NCBI RefSeq assembly: GCF_030704685.1
Contig: NZ_JAUZDX010000008.1
Location: 186,001 to 250,000 of the forward strand
Direction: 5' to 3'
Length of the DNA stretch: 64,000 nt
Source of the DNA: Acidovorax sp. A1169
GTDB taxonomy: Bacteria > Pseudomonadota > Gammaproteobacteria > Burkholderiales > Burkholderiaceae_C
Numbering within the stretch: position 1 is the stretch's first letter; each line of letters starts with the position of its first letter. The notes under the pieces were generated by a model. The model was given only the letters and a program-made list of their open reading frames with translations. It was not told where the DNA came from and made no database searches. Below, piece after piece: positions 53,699-62,560 of this stretch. Position numbers and translations under genes: made by a program.

Positions 53699-54652
53699 TT
53701 ATTTCAGCGGGGGCACGCGCATGAGCGTGCTCTTGCCGAACAGTGATTCGACCAGGTCCACGGCCACCTCCGCCGTCTGGTTGCGCACATCCAGGGCCGG
53801 GTTCAGTTCCATGATGTCCAGCGACGCTAGGCGCCCGCTGTCGGCGATCATCTCCATGCACAGCTGGGCCTCGCGGTAGGTGGGTCCTCCGGGCACTGTG
53901 GTGCCCACGCCGGGGGCAATGGCCGGGTCGAGGAAGTCCACGTCGAAGCTTACGTGCAGGTGGGTCTTGTCGTCCATGCCGGCCAGGGCCTGCTGCATGG
54001 CCTGGCGCATGCCGATCTCGTCGATGGCGCGCATGTCGAACACTTCCAGCCCCTGTTCGTGCACCAGGCGCTTTTCGCCTGCGTCCACGCTGCGGATACC
54101 GATCTGGCGCACCTGCTGCGGCCGCAGTGCCGGGCCGCCGCCGGGCATGTCGGCCAGGCCGGTGAGCTCGGGCGGGCCCAGGCCGCACAGGCACGCCACG
54201 GGCATGCCGTGCACATTGCCGCTCGGGGTCAGGGCGCTGGTGTTGAAGTCGGCGTGGGCGTCGAGCCACAGCACGCGCAGCTTCTTGCCTGTGTCGGCAC
54301 AGTGGCGCGCCACCGCACTGATGCTGCCCAGGCCCAGGCAGTGGTCACCGCCCAGCAGGATGGGCAGGCGGCCCTGCTGCAACTCGGCATACACCGCGTC
54401 GAACACCAACCGGTTCCACTGCACCACCTCAGGCAGGTGGCGATAGCCATCCACCGGCGGCTGCCAGGGGTTGGCCGGGCCGTTCAGGTTGCCGCGGTCC
54501 ACCACCTGCAGATCGTGCCGTTCCAGGGCCGCCTGCAGCCCTGCCACGCGCAGGGCTTCGGGGCCCATGGAGGCGCCGCGCGCGCCAGCACCGATGTCGG
54601 TAGGGGCGCCGATCAGGCTGGCGGCAAGCTGCTGGGCAGGGGAGATGGTCAT
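53699..54652 (-). CDS. rocF: Arginase
   Basis: 317 residues. Manganese-binding motifs: GGDHCLGLGS, WLDAHADFNT and SFDVDFLDP, with DIMELNPALD at the C-terminal part. Hydrolyses arginine to ornithine and urea. The start at 54652 (MTISPAQQLAAS) is chosen because conserved sequence begins there. It is convergent with lptE, with stops 2 bp apart, and divergent from holA. Ornithine could feed polyamine or proline synthesis (proA is nearby). Confidence 0.93.
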   Translation of the reverse strand: MTISPAQQLAASLIGAPTDIGAGARGASMGPEALRVAGLQAALERHDLQVVDRGNLNGPANPWQPPVDGYRHLPEVVQWNRLVFDAVYAELQQGRLPILLGGDHCLGLGSISAVARHCADTGKKLRVLWLDAHADFNTSALTPSGNVHGMPVACLCGLGPPELTGLADMPGGGPALRPQQVRQIGIRSVDAGEKRLVHEQGLEVFDMRAIDEIGMRQAMQQALAGMDDKTHLHVSFDVDFLDPAIAPGVGTTVPGGPTYREAQLCMEMIADSGRLASLDIMELNPALDVRNQTAEVAVDLVESLFGKSTLMRVPPLK

Positions 54653-54876
54653 GCGAAAAGGCCTTTGTGGGGTGGTGGTCGGGCAAGCCACTGCGGCACG
54701 GATAGCGCCGCAGCATTGCGGACCGTTATTGTGGGTCTGCGCACGCGCAATGGAAAGCCAGAGGCCTGTGCAATTCTTGCAGTAAACCGATCAATTTGCA
54801 GGGGCGCACTGGCAGTTTGCCCAGTGTGATCGGTGTATCGCTTCGTGGGATGGTGCGGCGCGCACTCCGGGAGCGA

Positions 54877-54882
54877 TAGACT
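54877..54882 (+). promoter_or_regulatory. Possible -10 (TAGACT) of holA
   Basis: TAGACT lies 7 nt before the holA ATG, with no Shine-Dalgarno. The string GCGATAGACT also precedes dacB at nearly the same distance from its ATG. Confidence 0.35.
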
Positions 54883-54889
54883 TTGCCCC

Positions 54890-55945
54890 ATGCAAGTCGC
54901 CCTGGCCCAACTCTCCACCCACCTCCAACGGGCCTTGTCGCCACTGTATGTCCTGCATGGAGACGAAGCCCTGCTGCAGCAGGAGGCGGCCGACGCCATC
55001 CGCGCCACGGCGCGTACCCAGGGCTATACCGAGCGCAGCTCCTACACGGTAGCGGGTGCCCACTTTGACTGGAGTGCCGTGCTCGCGGCCGGCGGCTCCC
55101 TGAGCCTGTTTGCCGACAAGCAGATCGTGGAGATCCGCGTGCCCTCGGGCAAGCCTGGCAAGGATGGCAGCGTGGCGCTGCAGCAGATTGCCGAGGCCGC
55201 CAAGGGCAACGACAGCACGCTCACGCTAGTGATGCTGCCGCGCCTGGACAAGGCCACCCGCACCGGGGCGTGGTTCGCCGCACTCGAAGCCAACGGCACC
55301 TCGATCCAGATCGACCCCATCGAGCGCGGTGTGCTGCCGCAGTGGATCGCCCAGCGCCTGGCCACCCAGGGCCAGCGCGTGGTGGCGGGCGAAGAAGGCC
55401 AGCGCACGCTGCAGTTCTTTGCCGACCGGGTGGAGGGCAACCTGCTCGCCGCGCACCAGGAAATCCAGAAGCTGGCGCTGCTGCACCCGCCTGGCGAGCT
55501 CACGCAGGCCCAGGTGGAAGCCGCCGTGCTCAACGTGGCGCGCTACGACGTGTTCAAACTCTCCGAATCGGTGCTGGCCGGCCACACCGGCCGCGTGCAG
55601 CGCATGCTCGACGGCCTGCAGGCCGAGGGCGAGGCCGAAGTGCTGGTGCACTGGGCCCTGGCCGAGGATATCCGCGCCCTGAAACGTGTGAAGGATTCGA
55701 TGAATGCCGGACGCCCCCTGCCCATGGCCCTGCGCGAAAACCGCATCTGGGGTCCCAAGGAGCGCCTGTTCGAGCGCATCCTGCCCAAGGCCAGCGATGC
55801 GGCGCTGGCACGCCTGCTGCAATCGGCCCACACCGTGGACGGCATCGTCAAGGGCCTCAAGTCGCCCGACTGGCCCACCGATGGCTGGCAGGCCCTGCAG
55901 CGCCTGGCGCTGCAGCTTTGCAGGCTGACAAGTTCGGCAAAGTAA
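54890..55945 (+). CDS. holA: DNA polymerase III subunit delta
   Basis: 351 residues of the AAA+-like clamp-loader fold: LYVLHGDEALLQQEAADAI, VEIRVPSGKPGKDG, FADRVEGNLLAAHQEIQKL. Opens the beta clamp during loading. ATG at 54890. Usually follows lptE directly; here separated from it by the arginase gene. Confidence 0.94.
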   Translation: MQVALAQLSTHLQRALSPLYVLHGDEALLQQEAADAIRATARTQGYTERSSYTVAGAHFDWSAVLAAGGSLSLFADKQIVEIRVPSGKPGKDGSVALQQIAEAAKGNDSTLTLVMLPRLDKATRTGAWFAALEANGTSIQIDPIERGVLPQWIAQRLATQGQRVVAGEEGQRTLQFFADRVEGNLLAAHQEIQKLALLHPPGELTQAQVEAAVLNVARYDVFKLSESVLAGHTGRVQRMLDGLQAEGEAEVLVHWALAEDIRALKRVKDSMNAGRPLPMALRENRIWGPKERLFERILPKASDAALARLLQSAHTVDGIVKGLKSPDWPTDGWQALQRLALQLCRLTSSAK

Positions 55946-55957
55946 CCCGCACTGCGT

Positions 55958-56239
55958 TCAGCGCGCGTCCAGCGTGCCTCGCGCCTTGTCCACCCACATC
56001 TGCAGATTGGCCACCAGATCCTTCTGGCTGAATGAGCAGCTTTCTTCGGAGAACAGCGCGCTCGATTCGAGCCGGTCCAGCAGGTTCAGCAGCACCTCGC
56101 TGTAGCGCGGCGGCAGCGCCGCCAGCAATTGCGCCTGTCCGCGCGCCAGCTCGCTCAAGGACGCTGCACTGGCCGCGCCCTCGCTGAAACGCGCCAGGGC
56201 GCCTTGCAATGTGGTGAGTTGATCGTGTTCTGCAGCCAT
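55958..56239 (-). CDS. Small hypothetical protein
   Basis: 93 residues, helical, no signal peptide or recognised domain (LARGQAQLLAALPPRYSEVL, LLDRLESSALFSEESCSFSQ). Convergent with holA, stops 12 bp apart. A GATACT hexamer (minus, 56246-56251) lies 6 nt before the ATG and there is no Shine-Dalgarno. Function unknown. Confidence 0.65.
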   Translation of the reverse strand: MAAEHDQLTTLQGALARFSEGAASAASLSELARGQAQLLAALPPRYSEVLLNLLDRLESSALFSEESCSFSQKDLVANLQMWVDKARGTLDAR

Positions 56240-56510
56240 GCCCCAAGTATCGGCGAAAGGACCTGGAGACCCGGCGCATGCACGACCGTGCGTTTTTCCG
56301 TCCAGGGTTCGTGCACAAGTTCACGCCTGCCCCGCCGGCCTGCGCCAGACACCATTGTTTGCAAAGCCGGCCGTCGGCAGACTCGCAGCCAGGCGGGTCG
56401 CAGCCCGGCATCTGGAGGATGGAATGGCTGCAACACCGCTTGTTCATGGAGCCCTTGCAGGCTCTGAACGGTGGATTCCATTTTCTTTTTTATTCTTATC
56501 GAGGGAACCG

Positions 56511-58079
56511 ATGAAGTATCCGATGATGAAGAAGTCTTTGCGCACCGCCGCTGCCCTGGGTGCGGCCGTGCTGTGCTCCGCTTTCGCGATGACCTCCGCC
56601 CAGGCCGTGCAGCCTGCCATTTCCATGGGCTACGACCATGCCCTGGTCCTGCGTGCGGATGGCACGGTCTGGGCCTGGGGCTACAACGGCGGCGGACAAC
56701 TGGGCCTGGGCGGCAGCACTCGCACGGTGCCCACGCAGATCCCCACGCTGCAAAACGTGGTCCAGGTGGTGGCACGGGGCTCGTTCTCGATGGCCCTCAA
56801 GGCCGATGGCACCGTATGGGCCTGGGGCGACAACTCCGGTGGCCGCACCGGCGGCAGCGGCACCAGCGTGCCGGTGCAGATCAACGGCCTGTCGAACATC
56901 GTCAGCATCAATGCCGGCACCGATACCGCGGCAGCCTTTGCCACCGACGCGGCGGGCCAGGTGTACGCCTGGGGCAGCAACAGCACGGCGCAACTGGGTA
57001 CCGGCCAGACCAGTGGCGGCGGCAACCCCGTGCCCCGCCTGGTGGCAGGCGCGCAGGGCGCCGTGGCGGTGAGCGCATCGGATGCAGCCGTGCTCGCACT
57101 GCGCCAGGACGGCAAGGTGGTCGCCTGGGGAGCCAACGGCAACAAGGCACTGGCCCCTGTTGCCGGCACCGCCACGGCGCCGGTCGTGATCGACGCCCTG
57201 GGCACCGTGCAAGCCGTGGCCTCGACCTCCATCAACATCTCCGGCCAGTACTACGCGCTCAAGAGCGACGGCACCGTCGCCGTCTGGGGCCAGGCATCGA
57301 CCAATGCCCCCTACTGCGGCCAGAAGGGTATCCAGAATGGGGGCTACGCACTGATCGACATCTCGCCCATCCAGGGCCTGTCGCGCATCCAGCAGATCGA
57401 GCCCGGCGACGGCCACACCCTGTTCGTCGATGCCGACGGCGCCGTGCATGCCTGCGGCGTCAACAGTGCCGGCCAGCTTGGTGACGGCACCCTGGTCAAC
57501 CCCTCGACCGAAGTACCCAAGATCGCGCACATTGCGGGCCTGCCGCCTGTGGTTGCAGCAGCGGCTGGCTCGGCGATCTCCGGCGTGATTGGAACGGACG
57601 GCAGCGTCTGGATCTGGGGCAAAGGCACCAACCTGGGCGGCACCGACAAAACTACCGCCCCCGTGCGCGTGATGCAGGCCAACGGGGCGGCGTTCGATGC
57701 GGGCCGGGTGGGCGAGGCCACCGGCACTTTCTCTGGCGGGCAGACCGGCCCCCTGAGCAATGTGACGGTGGACGTGGGCGCCACGGTCTCGACATTGCAC
57801 CGCGGCAAGACGGGCCGCGTCTACGTGGCCGCGCTCGCGGGGTCGACCTTGCTGTTCCTCGGCCCGAACGGCTGGGCGCCCTACACCGGCGGCGCCGTGC
57901 CGGCCTACCTGGGCGGCCCGCTGCCCCGCACGGTGCCCGTGCGCAAAGCCTCCGGCGTGAACTTCAGCGGGCTGGAGGGCGTGCAACTGGTGGTGGGCTA
58001 CGGTGTGGGCGACGATGCCTCGGCCGCTGCGGAGATGGTCCGCGCGGGCCGCTACCAGGTCGTCCATACGCTGAACTAA
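56511..58079 (+). CDS. Secreted RCC1-repeat beta-propeller protein
   Basis: 522 residues. Signal peptide ending AQA. Seven (A/S/T)DG-x-V-x-x-WG type repeats (e.g. ADGTVWAWG twice, [45 protein letters not shown]) suggest a complete seven-bladed propeller. A ~110-residue C-terminal beta domain follows ([31 protein letters not shown]) that is found in other secreted proteins of this group. GAGGGAA precedes the ATG. Between holA and proA; role unknown. Confidence 0.82.
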   Translation: MKYPMMKKSLRTAAALGAAVLCSAFAMTSAQAVQPAISMGYDHALVLRADGTVWAWGYNGGGQLGLGGSTRTVPTQIPTLQNVVQVVARGSFSMALKADGTVWAWGDNSGGRTGGSGTSVPVQINGLSNIVSINAGTDTAAAFATDAAGQVYAWGSNSTAQLGTGQTSGGGNPVPRLVAGAQGAVAVSASDAAVLALRQDGKVVAWGANGNKALAPVAGTATAPVVIDALGTVQAVASTSINISGQYYALKSDGTVAVWGQASTNAPYCGQKGIQNGGYALIDISPIQGLSRIQQIEPGDGHTLFVDADGAVHACGVNSAGQLGDGTLVNPSTEVPKIAHIAGLPPVVAAAAGSAISGVIGTDGSVWIWGKGTNLGGTDKTTAPVRVMQANGAAFDAGRVGEATGTFSGGQTGPLSNVTVDVGATVSTLHRGKTGRVYVAALAGSTLLFLGPNGWAPYTGGAVPAYLGGPLPRTVPVRKASGVNFSGLEGVQLVVGYGVGDDASAAAEMVRAGRYQVVHTLN

Positions 58080-58143
58080 GCGCCTGGAACCGGTGCGGGT
58101 GTCGGCGCGGGGCGCGGCACCCACCCGGGAGCATGGCCCGCAT

Positions 58144-58173
58144 GCCCTGCCCCTGGGTGCGCAGGGGCAGGGC
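58144..58173 (+). promoter_or_regulatory. Strong hairpin in the proA leader
   Basis: GCCCTGCCCCTG-GGTGCG-CAGGGGCAGGGC: 12-bp perfect GC-rich stem with a 6-base loop, ending 21 nt before the proA ATG. No T-run. A GAGAAT hexamer (58182-58187) lies between it and the ATG. Confidence 0.55.
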
Positions 58174-58194
58174 GCTTCTGCGAGAATCTGTGCC

Positions 58195-59475
58195 ATGAAC
58201 GCGCTCAACGTGGCTGAATACACGCACACCCTCGGATCCCAGGCCAAGGCCGCCTCCGCCCTCATGGCGCGCGCGCCTGCGGCCGTCAAGAACAAGGCAC
58301 TTCGGTCCCTGGCGCGCCTGCTGCGCGAACACACCGCCGCACTGCAGGTGGACAACGCCCGCGACCTCGAACGTGCCCGCGCCGCCGGCCTGGCCGAACC
58401 GCTGGTCGACCGCCTGAAACTCACGCCCAAGGTGCTCGACACCTGCGCCGAAGGCTGCGAACAGCTGGCCGCCATGGCCGACGTGATCGGCGAGATCATC
58501 GGCATGAAGCAGCAGCCCAGCGGCATCCGCGTGGGGCAGATGCGCGTGCCCATCGGCGTGTTCGGCATGATCTACGAGAGCCGCCCCAACGTGACCATCG
58601 AGGCCGCCAGCCTCTCCATCAAGAGCGGCAATGCCTGCATTTTGCGTGGCGGCTCGGAGGCCATCGACTCCAACAAGGCGCTGGCGCGCCTGGTGCAGCT
58701 GGCGCTGGCCGAGGCCGGCCTGCCGCAGGACGCGGTGCAGCTGGTGCAGACCACCGACCGCGAGGCCGTGGGCCAGCTCATCGCCATGCCGCAGTTCGTG
58801 GACGTGATCATCCCGCGCGGTGGCAAGGGCCTGATCGAGCGGATCAGCCGCGATGCCAAGGTGCCCGTCATCAAGCACCTGGACGGCAATTGCCACACCT
58901 ACGTGGACGACCCCTGCGACGTGGCCATGGCCGTCAAGGTGGCCGACAACGCCAAGACGCAGAAGTACAGCCCCTGCAATGCCAGCGAAGGCCTGCTGGT
59001 CGCGCGCGGCGTGGCGCCCGAGTTCCTGCCGTTGATTGGCGCTGTGTACGCCGCCAAGGGTGTGGAGATGCGCGTCTGCCCCGAGAGCCGCACCCTGCTG
59101 GCCTCGGTGGCTGGCGCCAGGCTGGTCGATGCCACCGAGCAGGACTGGTCCGAGGAATACCTGGCGCCCATCATCAGCATCAAGGTGGTGGAGGGTGTGG
59201 ACGAAGCCATCGCGCACATCAACCACTATTCGTCGCACCATACCGACGCCATCCTGACCACCAACCATGTGCACGCCCAGCGCTTCCTGCGCGAGGTGGA
59301 TTCGGCCAGTGTGATGGTCAACACCAGCACCCGCTTTGCCGATGGCTTCGAGTTCGGCCTGGGCGCCGAGATCGGCATCAGCACCGACAAGTTCCATGCC
59401 CGTGGCCCCGTGGGCATTGAGGGCCTGACCTCGCTCAAGTACGTGGTGCTGGGCGAAGGCGAGGTGCGCGGCTGA
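58195..59475 (+). CDS. proA: Glutamate-5-semialdehyde dehydrogenase (gamma-glutamyl phosphate reductase)
   Basis: 426 residues. Blocks [33 protein letters not shown] and [15 protein letters not shown] are present. The catalytic Cys is in [12 protein letters not shown], and [20 protein letters not shown] lies near the C-terminus. Second step of proline synthesis. ATG at 58195, no Shine-Dalgarno. A small stem (CTGCCGC/GCGGCAG, 59489-59504) follows the stop but lacks a T-run. Confidence 0.96.
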   Translation: MNALNVAEYTHTLGSQAKAASALMARAPAAVKNKALRSLARLLREHTAALQVDNARDLERARAAGLAEPLVDRLKLTPKVLDTCAEGCEQLAAMADVIGEIIGMKQQPSGIRVGQMRVPIGVFGMIYESRPNVTIEAASLSIKSGNACILRGGSEAIDSNKALARLVQLALAEAGLPQDAVQLVQTTDREAVGQLIAMPQFVDVIIPRGGKGLIERISRDAKVPVIKHLDGNCHTYVDDPCDVAMAVKVADNAKTQKYSPCNASEGLLVARGVAPEFLPLIGAVYAAKGVEMRVCPESRTLLASVAGARLVDATEQDWSEEYLAPIISIKVVEGVDEAIAHINHYSSHHTDAILTTNHVHAQRFLREVDSASVMVNTSTRFADGFEFGLGAEIGISTDKFHARGPVGIEGLTSLKYVVLGEGEVRG

Positions 59476-59544
59476 TGCCCCTTCCCGACTGCCGCTTGCG
59501 GCAGCCGGCTTGACGCGCCCGCCGCCTGTACCCATCATCCTCCC

Positions 59545-60999
59545 GTGAAAATCATCATCCTGGGTGCCGGCCGTGTCGGCCACAGCGTGGCCGAGAGCCT
59601 GGTCTCCGAGCGCAACGACATCACCGTCATCGACACCGATGGCGAGCGCCTGCGCGACCTGGAGTCGCGTTTCGACCTGCGTGGCGTGGCGGGCAACGGC
59701 ATCGACCCGGCCGTGCTGGCCGAGGCCGGCGCGCACGACACCGACCTGCTGATCGCCTGTGCCGCGCAGGACGAGACCAACCTTGTGTGCTGCAAGATCG
59801 CGCAGATCGTGTTCAATATCCCCACGCGCATCGCGCGCGTGCGCTCCTCGGGGTTCGACAACGACGAGCGGCTGGTGGGCCCCGAGGGTTTTGCGGTGGA
59901 CCGCATCATTTGCCCCGAAGAATCGCTCACCCGCTACATCGGCAAGCTCATCGAGTACCCCGAGGCCATGCAGGTGCGCGAGTTCGCGGGCGGCCGGGCC
60001 TGCCTGGCCTCGGTGCGCGCGCGGACCGGGGCGCCCATGGTGGGCCACACCATTGCCGAACTGCGTGCCGGCGCACCCGACGTGGCGGTACGCATCGTGG
60101 CCATCTACCGGCGCTTTCCCGACGAGCCCGACCGCTTCGTGGCCTGCGACGGCAACACGCGCATCGAGCCTGGCGACGAGGTGTTCGTGCTCGCGGCCAG
60201 CGAGCACATCGCGCACGTGCTCGCCGCATTGCACCGACGCGGGGCGACGGCCGTGCAGCCTGTGCGCCGCATCATGATCGCCGGCGGCGGGCGCGTGGGC
60301 CTGCGGCTGGCGCGCCAGCTGGCGAAACAGGCCGGGCGCTTTCGCGTGAAAATTGTCGAAGGCGACATGCAGCGCTGTACCGAGCTGGCGTCCCTGCTGC
60401 CTTCGGACACGCTGGTGCTGCAGGGCGACGCCACTGACGAGGACCTGCTGGGCGACGAGAACATCGAAGAGATCGACCTCTTCCTGGCGCTCACCGACGA
60501 TGATGAGAACAACATCATGTCCTGCCTGTTGGCCAAGCGCATGGGGGCTCGCCGGGTGCTGGCGCTGATCAACCGGCGCAGCTACGCCGACCTGATGCAT
60601 GGCACGCAGATCGACATTGCGCTGTCGCCCGCGCAGGCCATGCTTGGCGAGCTGCTGGCCTATGTGCGCCAAGGCGATGTGCAGGCCGTGCACAGCCTGC
60701 GCCGGGGCGTGGCCGAGGCGCTGGAGATCGTCGCCCGTGGCGACCGCAAGAGCTCGCGCGTGGTGGGCCGCAAGGTCAGCGAACTGCAGTTGCCCGGCGA
60801 GGTGCACATGGGCCTCATCGTGCGCGGCCTGCCCGATTCGACCGATGTCTCGCCCGAGGACCTGCGCGAGCCTCAGGTCATCATTCCGCGCAGCTCCACG
60901 GTGATCGAGAGCAACGACCACGTGGTGTTCTTCCTGCCGCACAAGCGGCTGGTGCGCGAGGTGGAAAAGCTGTTCCGTGTGAGCGCCACCTTTTTCTGA
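59545..60999 (+). CDS. trkA: Trk system potassium transport peripheral protein TrkA
   Basis: 484 residues, GTG start (MKIIILGAGRVGHSVAESL). Two RCK repeats: NAD-binding LGAGRVG at the N-terminus and IAGGGRVGLRLARQL in the second half, each followed by a TrkA-C domain. Cytoplasmic gate/regulator of TrkH. trkH starts 5 bp after it. Confidence 0.95.
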   Translation: MKIIILGAGRVGHSVAESLVSERNDITVIDTDGERLRDLESRFDLRGVAGNGIDPAVLAEAGAHDTDLLIACAAQDETNLVCCKIAQIVFNIPTRIARVRSSGFDNDERLVGPEGFAVDRIICPEESLTRYIGKLIEYPEAMQVREFAGGRACLASVRARTGAPMVGHTIAELRAGAPDVAVRIVAIYRRFPDEPDRFVACDGNTRIEPGDEVFVLAASEHIAHVLAALHRRGATAVQPVRRIMIAGGGRVGLRLARQLAKQAGRFRVKIVEGDMQRCTELASLLPSDTLVLQGDATDEDLLGDENIEEIDLFLALTDDDENNIMSCLLAKRMGARRVLALINRRSYADLMHGTQIDIALSPAQAMLGELLAYVRQGDVQAVHSLRRGVAEALEIVARGDRKSSRVVGRKVSELQLPGEVHMGLIVRGLPDSTDVSPEDLREPQVIIPRSSTVIESNDHVVFFLPHKRLVREVEKLFRVSATFF

Positions 61000-61004
61000 A
61001 CGCC

Positions 61005-62471
61005 ATGGTGGACCTGTTTCCCGTCCTGCGCGTGCTGGGCATCCTGGCCATGATCTTCTCGCTGACCATGGGGCTGCCGCTGGCCGTCTCGCTGTGGACG
61101 CGCGATGGCATCTGGCAGGTGTATCCACAGGCCATGGGCGCCACCTTCATGGCCGGCGCCTGGCTCTGGTGGCGCCTGCGCCACTTTCGCCATGAGCTGC
61201 AGCCGCGCCACGGGGTCATGCTGGTGTCGCTGGTCTGGATGCTGCTGCCACTGGCCGCAGCCCTGCCGCTGATGCTGGCGGGGCACTACATCGGGCGCCC
61301 CATGTCGTTCACGCACGCCTATTTCGAGGCCGTGTCGGGCCTGACCACGAGCGGCTCCACGGTGCTCAGCGGGCTCGACACGCTGCCGGTGTCAGTCAAC
61401 GTTTGGCGCACCTTCCTGCAGTGGGTGGGGGGCATGGGCATCCTGATCCTGGCGGTGGCCGTATTGCCCCTGCTGGGCGTAGGCGGCAGCCAGCTGTTCA
61501 AGGCCGAGGCCGCCGGCCCGCTCAAGGATGCCAAGCTCACGCCGCGCATGACCGGCACGGCCAAGGGCCTGTGGGGGGTGTATGCGCTGTTCTCCGTGTC
61601 CTGCGGCCTGGCCTACTGGCTCGCCGGCATGGCGCCGCTGGATGCGCTGATGCACATGTTCACCACGGTGAGCCTGGGCGGCCTGTCTTCTTACGATGCC
61701 AGCTTCGGGCACTTCCAGTCGCCGCTGCTCGAAGCGATCTGCATCTTCTTCATGCTGGTTGCCAGCTGCAACTTCGCGCTGTACTTCGTGGCCTTTCGCA
61801 AGGGGCACTGGCGCGGCTTCTGGACGGATCCGGAGCTGCGTGCCACGCTGTTCGCGCTGACCGGCGGCGGGCTGGTGGTGTCACTGCTGCTCTGGGCCAA
61901 GGGGGTGTACGCGCCGCTCGATGCCTTGCGCCACGGCATGTTCAACACGATCTCGCTGGCCACCACCACCGGCTATGCCACGGTGGACTATCTGGCCTGG
62001 CCGGTGTTTGCCCCTGTGCTCATGCTGCTGCTGTCGGGCGTGGCCACCAGCGCGGGATCGACCGGCGGCGGGATCAAGATGGTGCGCATGCTCATCCTGG
62101 TCAAGCAGGCACGCCGCGAGATGAACCGCCTGGTGCATCCGCGCGCCGTGCAGCCGGTGTGCCTGGGCGGCGGCGTGGTGGACAACCGCGTGATCTTCTC
62201 CGTGCTGGCCTTCATGCTGGTGTACGGCGGCACGGTCTTCGGGCTGAGCATGCTGCTGCTGCTGACCGACCTGGACCCGGTGACCGCGTTTTCGGCGGTG
62301 CTGGCCAGCGTCAACTGCGCGGGGCCGGGCCTGGGCGGCGTGGGGCCGGCAGCGAATTTCGCGGTGCTCACCGACTTCCAGATCTGGGTCTGCACCTTTG
62401 CCATGCTGCTCGGGCGGCTCGAAATCCTGAGTTTCATGGCGCTGCTGACCCCGTCGTTCTGGCGGCGCTGA
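61005..62471 (+). CDS. trkH: Trk system potassium channel TrkH
   Basis: 488 residues with about ten to twelve membrane helices and four pore loops: GLTTSGSTVL, MFTTVSLGGLSSYD, ISLATTTGYATVD and SVNCAGPGLGGVGP. Late segment STGGGIKMVRMLIL is typical. Potassium uptake with TrkA; EIIA-Ntr (ptsN here) is known to regulate Trk in E. coli. Confidence 0.95.
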   Translation: MVDLFPVLRVLGILAMIFSLTMGLPLAVSLWTRDGIWQVYPQAMGATFMAGAWLWWRLRHFRHELQPRHGVMLVSLVWMLLPLAAALPLMLAGHYIGRPMSFTHAYFEAVSGLTTSGSTVLSGLDTLPVSVNVWRTFLQWVGGMGILILAVAVLPLLGVGGSQLFKAEAAGPLKDAKLTPRMTGTAKGLWGVYALFSVSCGLAYWLAGMAPLDALMHMFTTVSLGGLSSYDASFGHFQSPLLEAICIFFMLVASCNFALYFVAFRKGHWRGFWTDPELRATLFALTGGGLVVSLLLWAKGVYAPLDALRHGMFNTISLATTTGYATVDYLAWPVFAPVLMLLLSGVATSAGSTGGGIKMVRMLILVKQARREMNRLVHPRAVQPVCLGGGVVDNRVIFSVLAFMLVYGGTVFGLSMLLLLTDLDPVTAFSAVLASVNCAGPGLGGVGPAANFAVLTDFQIWVCTFAMLLGRLEILSFMALLTPSFWRR

Positions 62472-62560
62472 AAGAAAGCGGGCCCGGGCTTGCGAAGAAC
62501 CGGTCACGCCCCAACCCTACAATGGATTGCAATCGTTACCGTCTCCTCTGAGGGCTCCCC

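Noticed and set aside
57964..61128. Very long open frame (over 1000 codons) on the minus strand
   Set aside because: It lies antisense to proA and trkA, has low-complexity His/Ala/Gly-rich translation and no recognisable domain; a by-product of GC-rich codon use.
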